Origin: Lysobacter luteus
GTDB lineage: Bacteria > Pseudomonadota > Gammaproteobacteria > Xanthomonadales > Xanthomonadaceae
Reading direction: 5' to 3'
NCBI RefSeq assembly: GCF_907164845.1
Contig: NZ_OU015430.1
Location: forward strand, 920,001 to 984,000
Length of the DNA: 64,000 nt
Position 1 is the first letter of the stretch. Each line of letters starts with the position of its first letter. The translations under genes were made by a program, and so were the position numbers. This document shows positions 26,224 through 35,412 of the stretch, in pieces. The notes beneath the pieces were generated by a model. It made no database searches. It worked only from the letters and a program-made list of their open reading frames with translations, and was not told where the DNA came from.

Positions 26224-26823
26224 ATGACGATCGCCTCGGCCGCCCTGCTGCTGTTCCTGATCCTTGATCCGCTGGGCAACATCCCGGTGTTCCTGAGCCT
26301 CTTGCGGACGCTGCCGCCAAAGCGCCAGCGGATCGTGCTGGCGCGCGAGCTGCTGATCGCGCTCGGTGTGCTGATGGCGTTCCTGTGGGGTGGCAAGTAC
26401 TTCCTCGAGGTGATGCACCTGCGGCAGGAGTCGGTATCGATCGCCGGCGGCATCGTCCTGTTCCTGATCGGCATCCGGATGATCTTCCCGCCGCCGGAGG
26501 GGCTGATGGGCGAGTTGCCCGACGGCGAGCCCTTCATCGTGCCGATGGCCATCCCGCTGGTGGCCGGGCCGTCCGGCATGGCGGCGGTGATGCTGATGGG
26601 CAGCAACGAGCCCCACCGGCTGGGCGAATGGAGCCTGGCACTGCTGATCGCCTGGGGCGCCACCGCGGCGATCCTGTTCTCGGCGACGGTGCTTTACAAA
26701 TGGCTGGGCCGACGCGCGCTGACCGCGGTGGAGCGCCTGATGGGCATGCTGCTGGTGGCGATATCGGTCCAGATGTTCCTGGACGGGCTCGGTGCCTACC
26801 TGCAGATCACTCCCGGCGTATGA
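26224..26823 (+). CDS. MarC family (YhgN-like) integral membrane protein
   Basis: 199-residue inner-membrane protein with six hydrophobic segments. Family signatures are the N-terminal LLLFLILDPLGNIPVFLSLL and the mid-protein MAIPLVAGPSGMAAVMLMG, each NP/GP-centred and placed like a repeated half. Function is unknown despite the MarC name. ATG 26224 is favoured by GGAAGG about 7 bases upstream; an in-frame ATG at 26209 directly follows the previous stop. Confidence 0.88.
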   Translation: MTIASAALLLFLILDPLGNIPVFLSLLRTLPPKRQRIVLARELLIALGVLMAFLWGGKYFLEVMHLRQESVSIAGGIVLFLIGIRMIFPPPEGLMGELPDGEPFIVPMAIPLVAGPSGMAAVMLMGSNEPHRLGEWSLALLIAWGATAAILFSATVLYKWLGRRALTAVERLMGMLLVAISVQMFLDGLGAYLQITPGV

Positions 26824-26837
26824 CAGCTGGAAGGCGA

Positions 26838-26871
26838 CTGTCATGAAACCGTCAACCATTCGCACTAGTAT
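26838..26871 (+). promoter_or_regulatory. Pho box with -10 element upstream of the TonB receptor
   Basis: Two 7-base direct repeats, CTGTCAT (26838-26844) and CCGTCAA (26849-26855), are separated by GAAA. This matches the PhoB-box layout (consensus CTGTCAT-n4-CTGTCAY). Ten bases later comes TAGTAT (26866-26871), the -10 position in PhoB-activated promoters, with no good -35. A hairpin AACCGGCG-CTGA-CGCCGGTT (26894-26913) follows in the presumed 5' leader. Confidence 0.75.
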
Positions 26872-26991
26872 CCCGCCGTGTTAAACTCACGTTAACCGGC
26901 GCTGACGCCGGTTTGTCGTGTCTGACGTGCCCGGCGGTCGTCCGAAGACCCCGGGGCCAAGTACCACTTCCCATCCCGAGGCCCACCCGCC

Positions 26992-29900
26992 ATGAACCAC
27001 CCCGCCCGCATGTCCAGGCTCACGCTCGGCCTGCTTGTCGCCCTTGCCACCGCTCCCGCATTCGCCCAGAGCACCTCTGCCGGTGTTGGCGGCCAGGTCG
27101 TCGGTAGCGACGGTCAGCCCGTCGTGGGCGCCGAGGTGACCATCGTCCACACCGAGTCGGGCACGGTCAGCCGCGCGGTCACGGACGCCGAGGGTCGCTA
27201 CAACGCGCGCGGCCTGCGCGTCGGTGGCCCGTACTCCATCACGGTCACCAAGGAAGGCGTCGGCACGGACACCGAGGACGGGGTGTTCCTCTCGCTCAAC
27301 CAGATCAGCAACATCGACGCGCAGCTCGCGTCCGGTGATGCCACCACGCTGGGCACGGTCGCCGTCACCGGCAGCCGCCTGCTGGCCACCTTCAATGCCG
27401 ACAACAAGGGCATGGGCACCTCCGTCGCTGGCCGCCAACTCGAGCTGGCGCCGCAGAGCAGCCGCTCGGTGGACGACATCGCCCGCCTCGACCCGCGCAT
27501 CCAGGTGACCGACCAGGCGTCGGGCTCGATCTCCGTGGCCGGCATCAACAACCGCTTCAACACCATCTCCGTCGACGGCCTGTCGCAGGGCGATCCGTTC
27601 GGCCTCAACTCCAACGGCATGCCGTACACCGGTTCGCCGATCTCGGTCGACACCATCGCTGCGTACGACCTCAAGGTCTCGGACTTCGACGTCGCCTCCG
27701 ACACCGTTGGCGCGACCGTCAACGCCGTCACCAAGTCCGGCACCAACGAGTTCCATGGCTCGGCGTACTACGTCTACAAGGACGCCGGCAGCATGGTCGG
27801 CGAGCGCGACGGCGAGGAGTACGCGCTGTTCGACACCGACACCACCGCCGGCGTGACCCTCGGTGGCCCGATCATCAAGGACAAGCTGTTCTTCTTCGGT
27901 TCGTATGAAGAGCAGACCATCAAGAACTTCGGTGGCTCGGCCAGTTCCGACGGCGTGGCCAACGGCGACGTCACCACGGCCGACGTCGAGCAGGCGATCG
28001 CCATCGCCAACGACCTGGGCCTGCAGCCGGGCACCTACGGCTCGACCGGCGTCAACCTGGACAACAAGCGCTACCTGGGCAAGATCGACTGGAACATCAG
28101 CGACAACCACCGCGCCAGCCTGACCTACCAGCAGACCGAGGAATTCCGCCCGTCGCCGTATGACGACCGCGCCGACTCGGTGGTCCTGACCAGCCACTGG
28201 TACGACATCGACAACGTCACCAAGAACACCTCGCTGCAGTTGTTCAGCGACTGGACGATGGACTTCTCCACCGAGGTGAAGCTGAGCCACCAGACGTTCG
28301 ACCAGGTCAACGGCAACGCGGTCAACCAGCCCGAGGTCGAGGTCGAGACTGCCAACGGTGGCTCGATCTTCATCGGCGAGGACAACAACCGCCACGAGAA
28401 CCAGATCAACACCGAGCGCCTGGCCGCCACGATCTCCGGTACTTATTACGCCGGCGACCATGTCATCAAGGGTGGCGTCGACTACCTGCGCCACGACGTC
28501 TACAACCTGTATGGCCGCGACCTGCATGGCTCGTACCGGTTTGCCAGCCTCGAGGATTTCGCTGCCGGCAACTACTACCAGTACGACCTGCGCACCCCGG
28601 CCCCGGGCTACGAGATCGACGACATCGCCGCCGCGCTGGTGTACACCCAGATCAGCCCCTTCCTGCAGGACACCTGGCAGGTCAACGACCAGCTGTCGCT
28701 GACCTACGGCGTGCGCGTCAACATCCCGAAGGCCGACAAGGCGCCGGAAGAGGCCGCGGGCTTCGAGGAAGCGTTCGGCTACTCCAACGCCTACCAGCTG
28801 GGCTCCGACAACCGCGTCATCCTGCCGCGCGTGTCGTTCAACTACAGCTTCGATACCGAGCGCTACTCGCAGCTGCGCGGTGGCATCGGTGCATTCCAGA
28901 GCGTCCCGCCGTTCGTGTGGCTGGCCAACCCGTACCAGAACAACGGTGTCACCCTGCTGTCGTACCGCGAGGATGACCCGACGGCCGCGCCGTTCAGCCC
29001 GGATCCGTACAACCAGAATGTGCCCGCCGGCGGCCGTGGCTTCGCGATCGACACCATCGATCCCGACTTCAAGCTGCCGACGGTGTGGAAGATCAGCCTG
29101 GGCTACGACCACGAACTTCCGTGGTACGGCGTGATCGGTTCGGTCGAACTGCAGTCGATCCGCGCCCGTGACGCCGCGTTCTACCAGGCGATCAATATCG
29201 GTGCCTACAACCCGGAGACCGGCCTGTACGACGCGCCGACCAGCCAGATGGCCGACGGCCGTGGCAGCTACTGGTGCTCGTTCGGCTCGATGTCGAGCTC
29301 GAACAAGAACTGCGGCCGCAACCCCGGCTTCAGCAACCAGTCGACCGTCTTGGGCAATACCGACGAGGGCTACTCCAACTCGCTGACCCTGTCGTTGAAC
29401 AAGCCGCTGGCCAACAACTGGTACGGCAGCCTGAGCTACACCTACACCGACGCCGAGGAAGTGGGTTCGGATGCGAGCTCGCAGGCCTGGTCCAGCTATC
29501 AGTACGTCTCGCGGGTGAACCCGAACCAGGAGATCGCCACCCCCGCGAGCCGTGCGATCGAGAACTCGATCAAGGCTTCGCTGGGCTGGGAGTACGCGTT
29601 CTTCGGCGACTACAAGACCAGCATCACCGCGTACTACAACGGTCGTGACGGCCTGCCGTACACCTGGCTGGTCGACGGCGACATGAACGGCGACGGCATC
29701 TGGCAGGATCCGGCCTACGTGCCGCTGCTCAACGATCCGAACGTGAGCTATGGCTCGGCCTCCCCGGAGCAGATCGCGGCGTTCCACGAGTTCATCTCCA
29801 ACAACCCGTACCTGCAGTCGCAGCGTGGCCAGATCGCCGGTCGCAATGCCGACAACATGCCGTGGATCAACCAGCTTGACCTGGGCTTCCAGCAGGAGCT

Positions 29901-30186
29901 GCCGGGCCTGATGGATGGCCACAAGTCGATCGTCCGCCTGGACATCTACAACTTCCTCAACCTGCTCAACGACGACTGGGGCCACACCATGCAGATCGAC
30001 GGGTTCGACACCCGTTACCTGGCGGCACTCGATGGCATCAACCCGGACGGCAGCTACGTGTACGACCTGGGCAGCGACAGCAACCCGTCGTGGGATGAGC
30101 TGAACGTGTACGACGCCGACTCGCGCAATCCGTCGCGCCCGGTGTCGCGCTGGGCGGCGATGCTGACCCTGCGTTACGAGTTCTGA
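26992..30186 (+). CDS. Oar-like TonB-dependent outer-membrane receptor
   Basis: 1064-residue outer-membrane transporter. A signal peptide (ending APAFAQ) is followed by a carboxypeptidase-regulatory-like beta-sandwich domain (about 28-110, GQVVGSDGQPVVGAEVTI...TDAEGRYNARGL). A plug domain (about 125-230, SRSVDDIARLDPRIQVTDQASGSISVAGINNRFNTISVDGL) and a long beta-barrel follow, ending in aromatic LTLRYEF. Two Cys (GSYWCSFGS...NKNCGRNPG) probably pair in an extracellular loop. The substrate is unknown, but the upstream Pho box points to phosphate-limitation control. It is monocistronic, with a terminator directly after it. Confidence 0.92.
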   Translation: MNHPARMSRLTLGLLVALATAPAFAQSTSAGVGGQVVGSDGQPVVGAEVTIVHTESGTVSRAVTDAEGRYNARGLRVGGPYSITVTKEGVGTDTEDGVFLSLNQISNIDAQLASGDATTLGTVAVTGSRLLATFNADNKGMGTSVAGRQLELAPQSSRSVDDIARLDPRIQVTDQASGSISVAGINNRFNTISVDGLSQGDPFGLNSNGMPYTGSPISVDTIAAYDLKVSDFDVASDTVGATVNAVTKSGTNEFHGSAYYVYKDAGSMVGERDGEEYALFDTDTTAGVTLGGPIIKDKLFFFGSYEEQTIKNFGGSASSDGVANGDVTTADVEQAIAIANDLGLQPGTYGSTGVNLDNKRYLGKIDWNISDNHRASLTYQQTEEFRPSPYDDRADSVVLTSHWYDIDNVTKNTSLQLFSDWTMDFSTEVKLSHQTFDQVNGNAVNQPEVEVETANGGSIFIGEDNNRHENQINTERLAATISGTYYAGDHVIKGGVDYLRHDVYNLYGRDLHGSYRFASLEDFAAGNYYQYDLRTPAPGYEIDDIAAALVYTQISPFLQDTWQVNDQLSLTYGVRVNIPKADKAPEEAAGFEEAFGYSNAYQLGSDNRVILPRVSFNYSFDTERYSQLRGGIGAFQSVPPFVWLANPYQNNGVTLLSYREDDPTAAPFSPDPYNQNVPAGGRGFAIDTIDPDFKLPTVWKISLGYDHELPWYGVIGSVELQSIRARDAAFYQAINIGAYNPETGLYDAPTSQMADGRGSYWCSFGSMSSSNKNCGRNPGFSNQSTVLGNTDEGYSNSLTLSLNKPLANNWYGSLSYTYTDAEEVGSDASSQAWSSYQYVSRVNPNQEIATPASRAIENSIKASLGWEYAFFGDYKTSITAYYNGRDGLPYTWLVDGDMNGDGIWQDPAYVPLLNDPNVSYGSASPEQIAAFHEFISNNPYLQSQRGQIAGRNADNMPWINQLDLGFQQELPGLMDGHKSIVRLDIYNFLNLLNDDWGHTMQIDGFDTRYLAALDGINPDGSYVYDLGSDSNPSWDELNVYDADSRNPSRPVSRWAAMLTLRYEF

Positions 30187-30212
30187 TCCATCGCACCTGT
30201 GCAACACCGAAG

Positions 30213-30242
30213 ACGGCCGGGGCAACCCGGCCGTTTTCTTTT
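30213..30242 (+). terminator. Intrinsic terminator after the TonB receptor
   Basis: Stem ACGGCCGGG (30213-30221) pairs with CCCGGCCGT (30226-30234), followed by TTTTCTTTT. Same stem sequence as at 24358 and 42332. Confidence 0.88.
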
Positions 30243-30295
30243 GCCGGCCGCCGCTCTAGAGTCGTCCGGATAACAACGAGAAGAACGAGCGCCGA

Positions 30296-31678
30296 ATGAC
30301 TGAACCCGCCAACGCCACCCTGCCCACCGTCGACGCGCGCATCCACCCGCGCGGCGGGCTGGACATCCTTTCCCGCGCCGAAGTCGCCGAACTCGCGGAC
30401 GCCTCCGCCGGTGGCATGCACGACCTGCTGCGCCGCTGCGCACTGGCCGTGCTCACCAGCGGCAGCCAGTCCGACGACCCGCGCGCGGCGCAGGAGCTCT
30501 ATCCCGACTTCGACATCCAGGTGCACCAGCTCGACCGCGGGGTGCGGATCGACCTGCACAAGGCCCCGGCGATGGCCTTCGTCGACGGCGACATCATCCG
30601 CGGCGTCGCCGAGCTGCTGGCGGCGACGGTGCGCGACCTGGCCTACCGGGCGATCGAGCTGGACGAGGAGGGCGGACGTGACCTCGACACCAGCGAGGGC
30701 ATCACCGACGCGGTGTTCGGCCTGCTGCGCAACGCGCGCGTGCTGCAGCCTTCCGACCCGAATCTGGTCGTCTGCTGGGGCGGGCACTCGATCAACCGCG
30801 AGGAGTACATGTACACCAAGGAGGTCGGCTACCAGCTCGGCCTGCGCGAACTCGACATCTGCACCGGCTGCGGCCCGGGCGCGATGAAGGGGCCGATGAA
30901 GGGCGCGACCATCGCCCACGCCAAGCAGCGCCGTCGCCGTGGCCGCTACATCGGCGTGACCGAGCCGGGCATCATCGCGGCCGAGTCGCCCAACCCGATC
31001 GTCAACCACCTGGTGATCATGCCGGACATCGAAAAGCGCCTGGAGGCGTTCGTCCGACTCGGCCACGGCATCGTGGTGTTCCCCGGTGGCGTCGGCACGG
31101 CCGAGGAGATCCTGTATCTGCTGGGCATCCTTCTGCGCGAGGAGAATGCTGGCGTGCCGTTCCCGCTCATCCTGACCGGCCCGACCTCGTCGGCGCCGTA
31201 CTTCGAGCAGATCGACCGGTTCATCCGGCTCACGCTGGGCGATGCGGCGACGGAGCGCTACGAGATCATCATCGGCGACCCCGCCGCGGTCGCGAAGCGG
31301 ATGGCGGCGGGCGTGCGCAAGGTGCGCGAGCACCGGCTGGCCCAGCGTGACTCGTTCTTCTTCAACTGGTCGCTCAACGTGCCGCTGGAATTCCAGCGGC
31401 CCTTCGTGCCAAGCCACGAGGCGATGGCGGCGCTGGACCTGCACCACGGCCGCAAGCCGTTCGAGCTGGCGGCTGACCTGCGCCGCGCGTTCTCCGGCAT
31501 CGTTGCCGGCAACGTCAAGGAAGACGGCATGCGGCGGATCGAACAGCACGGCCCGTTCCTGATCCACGGCGACACCGACATGATGCAGTCGCTGGATGCG
31601 TTGCTGCGGGCGTTCGTTGAACAGCGCCGGATGAAGATCGCCGGAGAATACCGGCCGTGCTACCGCGTGGTGGCGTAG
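30296..31678 (+). CDS. ppnN: Pyrimidine/purine nucleotide 5'-monophosphate nucleosidase (LOG family)
   Basis: Cleaves nucleoside monophosphates to base and ribose-5-phosphate; E. coli PpnN (YgdH) is regulated by (p)ppGpp. It has 460 residues, as in PpnN. An N-terminal domain (DARIHPRGGLDILSRAEV...) leads to the LOG core with GGHSINREEYMYTKEVGYQLG, CTGCGPGAMKGPMKGATIAH and the PGGVGTAEEILYLLGILL motif (GGxGTxxE). A C-terminal domain ends in MKIAGEYRPCYRVV. It is convergent with the histidine kinase gene 13 bases downstream. Confidence 0.94.
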   Translation: MTEPANATLPTVDARIHPRGGLDILSRAEVAELADASAGGMHDLLRRCALAVLTSGSQSDDPRAAQELYPDFDIQVHQLDRGVRIDLHKAPAMAFVDGDIIRGVAELLAATVRDLAYRAIELDEEGGRDLDTSEGITDAVFGLLRNARVLQPSDPNLVVCWGGHSINREEYMYTKEVGYQLGLRELDICTGCGPGAMKGPMKGATIAHAKQRRRRGRYIGVTEPGIIAAESPNPIVNHLVIMPDIEKRLEAFVRLGHGIVVFPGGVGTAEEILYLLGILLREENAGVPFPLILTGPTSSAPYFEQIDRFIRLTLGDAATERYEIIIGDPAAVAKRMAAGVRKVREHRLAQRDSFFFNWSLNVPLEFQRPFVPSHEAMAALDLHHGRKPFELAADLRRAFSGIVAGNVKEDGMRRIEQHGPFLIHGDTDMMQSLDALLRAFVEQRRMKIAGEYRPCYRVVA

Positions 31679-31691
31679 CCGGTCCCGGGAC

Positions 31692-32711
31692 TCAGGCCGG
31701 CCCGACCGGCAACCGCACCGTCGCCACGTAGCGTCCGCCGATTGTCTCGGTGCGGACGCTGCCGCGCCCGCCGGTCAGCGCCTCGATCCTCACCTGCGAG
31801 GCGTTGAGTCCCACCCGGTGCCCCGGCACGGCGGTCCCGCCGGCCTCCGGAAGGGGGTTGCTGATCCGCACGACGACCGTGTCCGGTGTCGTTGAGACGG
31901 CCACCTCCACATCGCCGCGTGCCATGCGCTCGGCGCCGTGGCGGATCGCGTTCTCGACCAGCGGCTGGATCGACAGCGCCGGCACGGTCACCCCGGGCAG
32001 CACCCGCGGCAGCTCCCAGCGTACCTGCAACCGCTCGCCGAAGCGCAGCGCCTCGATCTCGAGATAGCGCCGGGCGAGGGAGAGCTCGTCCTCCAGCAGG
32101 ATCTGCCGCGGCCCGGCCAGCGCCGCCCGGAACAGGTCCGCCAAGTCCAGCAGAAGCCGCTCCGCCTCCTCCGGCCGCTGGTGCACCAGCGCCGCCCCGG
32201 TGTTGAGCGTGTTGAACAGGAAGTGCGGGCGGATGCGGGCCTGCAGGGCCTGCAGCTCCGACTGCTTGGCCCGCACCGCATGCAGCCGCCCGCGCCAGTG
32301 ATTCTGGAAGGCGGCCAGGCCGAGGAAGCCGACGGCGAGGGCGATGCCGGTGAGACGGGCAACCAATGCCGGCCAGCCGTCCGCGGCGACGGGCCATGCG
32401 TCACCCATGAGCCACCACGCCAGCCACGCCACCAGCCACGTATTGGCCAGCAGCATGCCCACGGCCAGCCAGGCCAGCCGGAGGGGCCGAAGCCCGGTGA
32501 GCAGGTTGCGCGTCAGGTAAAGCGTGCCCAGCGTAAGCAACGCCACCCACTGCACCACCAGCGAGGCCAGTCCGAAATAGATCCAGCGGCTGCCGCTCAT
32601 GCCCGGGGCGAGGGCCAGGATGCCGGCGAGGCATTCGCCGGCCAGCAGGACCCAGATGATCGCCGGTGCCTGCCAGAGGGCGTCAAGCGGGTGGGGCGGG
32701 TGCTCGCGCAT
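31692..32711 (-). CDS. LytS/AlgZ-type sensor histidine kinase
   Basis: Membrane histidine kinase of about 339 residues. Four to five hydrophobic segments (about 10-150) are followed by a His_kinase domain with the phospho-acceptor His in RIRPHFLFNTLNT, N-box QPLVENAIRHG and G-box GHRVGLNASQVRIEAL. The start at 32711 (MREHPPHPLDALW) is chosen because GC3 drops in the in-frame extension to 32804. No LytR-type response regulator lies next to it. It is divergent to the minor-pilin operon, and in Pseudomonas the FimS(AlgZ)/AlgR pair controls exactly that operon, so a similar role is inferred. Confidence 0.9.
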   Translation of the reverse strand: MREHPPHPLDALWQAPAIIWVLLAGECLAGILALAPGMSGSRWIYFGLASLVVQWVALLTLGTLYLTRNLLTGLRPLRLAWLAVGMLLANTWLVAWLAWWLMGDAWPVAADGWPALVARLTGIALAVGFLGLAAFQNHWRGRLHAVRAKQSELQALQARIRPHFLFNTLNTGAALVHQRPEEAERLLLDLADLFRAALAGPRQILLEDELSLARRYLEIEALRFGERLQVRWELPRVLPGVTVPALSIQPLVENAIRHGAERMARGDVEVAVSTTPDTVVVRISNPLPEAGGTAVPGHRVGLNASQVRIEALTGGRGSVRTETIGGRYVATVRLPVGPA

Positions 32712-32850
32712 AGTCGCCGCATGATGCACGATCGCGGCTGATCGTTGCCCATCACCGCTCGTCCCGTCTGTCGCACCATCCATCGGCGGTGGCTGGCTAG
32801 ACATCGGCGGGTTGGCTAACTTGGCGTCCGGAGCACCCTGGGGAGGGGCA

Positions 32851-33408
32851 ATGCAATCCATTGATTCCAGTATTGGCATGCCTGCGAGCGGCCGGCGGCT
32901 TTCCGGCGGATTCACGCTGGTCGAACTGATGGTTACGGTGGCCGTCGCGGCCATCCTGCTGGCCATCGCCACGCCGAGTTTCACCTCGATCATCAACAGC
33001 AATCGGCTGGCGAGTGCGGCCAACGAGCTGGTCGCCACGCTCCAGTCGGCACGCATGGAGGCCGTGCGCAGCAATCGGCGGGTCAATGTGTGCCGCGGGT
33101 GCGATGGCAATGCCGGCTCACTGGTTGCGTTCGTCGACGCCAACGCGAACAAGGCCGCCGACGCTGGCGAGGTGATCCGTGCGGGTTTCCCGAACCCCTC
33201 GGTGGAGTTCTCGGGAGACCTCGATGTCGTCTTCGGCTCGGACGGTTTCGGCCGTGACGGCGACGCCCCGAACGGCGCATTGCTCGCGACGTCCTATCGC
33301 TTCTGCATACCCACCACCTCGCCGGCGCAAAACGTGCGGGTGGTTTCAATCGGCGCAGGCAGCCGGATTTCCACGGACCCCGAGAACGGTGGCGGAGCAT
33401 GCCAATGA
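32851..33408 (+). CDS. fimT: Type IV minor pilin, FimT/FimU (GspH) family
   Basis: Prepilin-like protein of 185 residues, first gene of the minor-pilin operon. The prepilin peptidase site is SGG/FTLVELMVTVAVAAILLAIATPSF with Glu at +5. The GspH-type globular domain has paired cysteines (NVCRGCDG, RFCIPTT, GGGACQ). GGGGAGGGG lies just before ATG 32851; an in-frame TTG at 32812 is disfavoured. Its stop overlaps the pilV start (ATGA). Minor pilins prime pilus assembly and sit at the tip with PilY1. Confidence 0.9.
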   Translation: MQSIDSSIGMPASGRRLSGGFTLVELMVTVAVAAILLAIATPSFTSIINSNRLASAANELVATLQSARMEAVRSNRRVNVCRGCDGNAGSLVAFVDANANKAADAGEVIRAGFPNPSVEFSGDLDVVFGSDGFGRDGDAPNGALLATSYRFCIPTTSPAQNVRVVSIGAGSRISTDPENGGGACQ

Positions 33409-33905
33409 TCACTTTCCCGGCCGCCCGCCACAGGCGGTTTTCGCGCTCCCGCGCCCCGCGTAGCGCCGCGCGTGGCGTTGGCCTCATCGAGGTGCTGATC
33501 GCGGTACTGGTCATGGCGATCGGTCTGCTGGGCATTGCCGCGATGCAGGCCACCGCGTTGCGCAACAGCCAGAGTTCGCTCGAGCGCAGCCAGGCGGTCA
33601 TCCAGAGCTACGGCATCCTCGATGCGATGCGGGCAAACCTGGATGTCGCGCGCGCAGGTACCTACAACACCGCCGACTTCGTCTGTGATCCGCCTGCCGC
33701 TCCGGGCTCGCTGGTCGCGGCGGACCAGGCGCGCTGGCTGGCCTCGATCGAGGAAAGCATGGGCGAGGATGCCTGCGGACGGATCCAGTGCGACGTCATC
33801 GCCGGCAGCCAGTCCCGCAACTGCACCATCACCGTCCGCTGGGACGACACGCGCGGCACCGAAGGTGCGGAAGAACAGCAGATCCAGACGGTGACCCGCC
33901 TATGA
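33405..33905 (+). CDS. pilV: Type IV minor pilin PilV
   Basis: Minor pilin of 166 residues with cleavage site ARG/VGLIEVLIAVLVMAIGLLGIAAMQATALRNSQSSLERSQA, typical of PilV. Of two ATGs (33399 and 33405) the second overlaps the fimT stop and lies 7 bases after GGCGGAG, so it is preferred. Cysteines at FVCDPP, EDACGRIQCDV and NCTITV probably form disulfides. Its end overlaps pilW (ATGA). Confidence 0.92.
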   Translation: MITFPAARHRRFSRSRAPRSAARGVGLIEVLIAVLVMAIGLLGIAAMQATALRNSQSSLERSQAVIQSYGILDAMRANLDVARAGTYNTADFVCDPPAAPGSLVAADQARWLASIEESMGEDACGRIQCDVIAGSQSRNCTITVRWDDTRGTEGAEEQQIQTVTRL

Positions 33906-34876
33906 AGACCATCCGTGATGTCCACATGCGCCATCCCCAGGCTGGCCTCAGCCTCATCGAATTGATGATCTCGATGGTGCTGGGATTGCTGGTTGTCGGC
34001 GGGGCCATCGGCGTGTTCGTGTCGAACCAGCAGACCTATCGCACGACCGAGAGCCTGGCCCGCCTGCAGGAGAATGGACGGGTCGCCTTCGAGTTGATGG
34101 CGAGGGAGGTCCGGGAAGCAGCTGGCAACCCGTGCGCATCCAACCTGCCGACCGCCAATGTGCTCAAGAACCCGGGGGCGTCGTGGTGGGCGAACTGGGC
34201 CGCGGGCATCGTCGGTTATGACAACGGCGCTCTTGCGGGAACGGCCGCCGGGACGGATGCCATCGAGTTGATGTCCGGCACTTCCGGTGGTGTAACGGTG
34301 ACCGCCCACACCACGAACTCCGCGCAGTTCAAGGTCAACACCAGCGACCACGGGATCGAGGACTTCGACATCCTGATGGTCTGCGACTATGGCCAAGCCT
34401 CGATTTTCCAGGCCACGGGCGCCAACTCTTCCAATGTCACGATCGTCCACAACACCGGCAATGTGAAGAGTGGTCCCGGTAACTGCACCAAGGGTCTGGG
34501 TTTGCCGGTCGAGTGCACGACCAACGGTACGTTCAAGGAGTACGGTCCCAGGTCGATAGTGGTGAAGCTGCACGCCGCGCGCTGGTTCGTGGCGGACAAC
34601 GGCCGCGGGGGACGCTCGCTGTACCGGCAAACGATGGACAAGGGCGTGACCGCGGCGCGCGAGGAAGTGTCCGAGGGCATCCAGGACATGCAGATCCAGT
34701 TCCTGGTCGACGGCGCGCCCGACTACGTCGACGCGGCCGCCGGACTGGCATGGCAAAACGTCACCGCAGTGCGCATCACGCTCACTGTCCAGGGACGCGA
34801 GAACGTCGGTACCGACGGGGGCCAGCTGACCCGTGACATTTCCCACGTCGTCAACCTCCGGAACCGTACGTCATGA
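33902..34876 (+). CDS. pilW: Type IV pilus assembly protein PilW
   Basis: Minor pilin of 324 residues with cleavage site QAG/LSLIELMISMVLGLLVVGGAIGVFVSNQQTYRTTESLARLQENGRVAFELMAREVREAG-like text, the PilW hallmark. A Thr/Asn/Ser-rich globular domain follows. The start overlaps the pilV stop. By eye, third-position GC is lower from here into pilY1 than in flanking housekeeping genes, as is common for surface-exposed pilus genes. Confidence 0.93.
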   Translation: MKTIRDVHMRHPQAGLSLIELMISMVLGLLVVGGAIGVFVSNQQTYRTTESLARLQENGRVAFELMAREVREAAGNPCASNLPTANVLKNPGASWWANWAAGIVGYDNGALAGTAAGTDAIELMSGTSGGVTVTAHTTNSAQFKVNTSDHGIEDFDILMVCDYGQASIFQATGANSSNVTIVHNTGNVKSGPGNCTKGLGLPVECTTNGTFKEYGPRSIVVKLHAARWFVADNGRGGRSLYRQTMDKGVTAAREEVSEGIQDMQIQFLVDGAPDYVDAAAGLAWQNVTAVRITLTVQGRENVGTDGGQLTRDISHVVNLRNRTS

Positions 34877-35412
34877 GCCGATTCCCGAACCCCGGCGCGC
34901 CCTGCCAAGAGCGCGGCGCCGCCCTTATCGTGGTGTTGATCCTGCTGCTGGTGATGACCCTGCTCGGACTCGCCAGCCTGCGCGGAACGCTCATGGAAGA
35001 ACGCATGAGCGCAAACATGTATGACCGCAGTATCGGGTTCCAGGCCGCCGAGGCGGCGCTGCGCGAGGCGGAGACGCGGCTGCTGCAGCCCGGCACGCTC
35101 GCGGCGTTCCCGACCCTGGCCGATACCTGCAACCAGGGCCTCTGCGCGACGCCGGTTCCGGCCGAGAACAAGCCCGAGCGCGCGGACGATCCCAACTTCA
35201 ATGGATGGGTCGACGCCACCCAGGTCAGCGTGCTCGGCGGCACCCCGCAGTACTTCGTCGAGTACATGGACGAGGCCCCCGGCTGGCCGCTGTGCGATCG
35301 CGAGATTCCGCGCCATCCCAGCTGCATGCGTCCCCGCTATCGCATCACCGCGCGCAGCACCGCGGAAGGACGGGCCACCGTCATCCTCCAGGCGAGCTTC
35401 GCCGGCTCATGA
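34873..35412 (+). CDS. pilX: Type IV pilus assembly protein PilX
   Basis: Minor pilin of 179 residues: QERG/AALIVVLILLLVMTLLGLASLRGTLMEERMSANMYDRSIGFQAAEAALREAE. The residue at +5 after the predicted cleavage site is Val, not Glu. The C-terminal part has Cys pairs (DTCNQGLCAT, LCDREIPRHPSCMRPRYRITAR). The start overlaps the pilW stop and its stop overlaps the pilY1 start, so translation of the cluster is coupled. Confidence 0.92.
   Translation: MSRFPNPGAPCQERGAALIVVLILLLVMTLLGLASLRGTLMEERMSANMYDRSIGFQAAEAALREAETRLLQPGTLAAFPTLADTCNQGLCATPVPAENKPERADDPNFNGWVDATQVSVLGGTPQYFVEYMDEAPGWPLCDREIPRHPSCMRPRYRITARSTAEGRATVILQASFAGS

Noticed and set aside
26887-30225. 1112-codon open frame on the minus strand opposite the TonB receptor
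   Set aside because: Composed of Val/Asp/Arg/Gly-rich low-complexity text with no domain; it mirrors the GC3-rich codons of the receptor gene.
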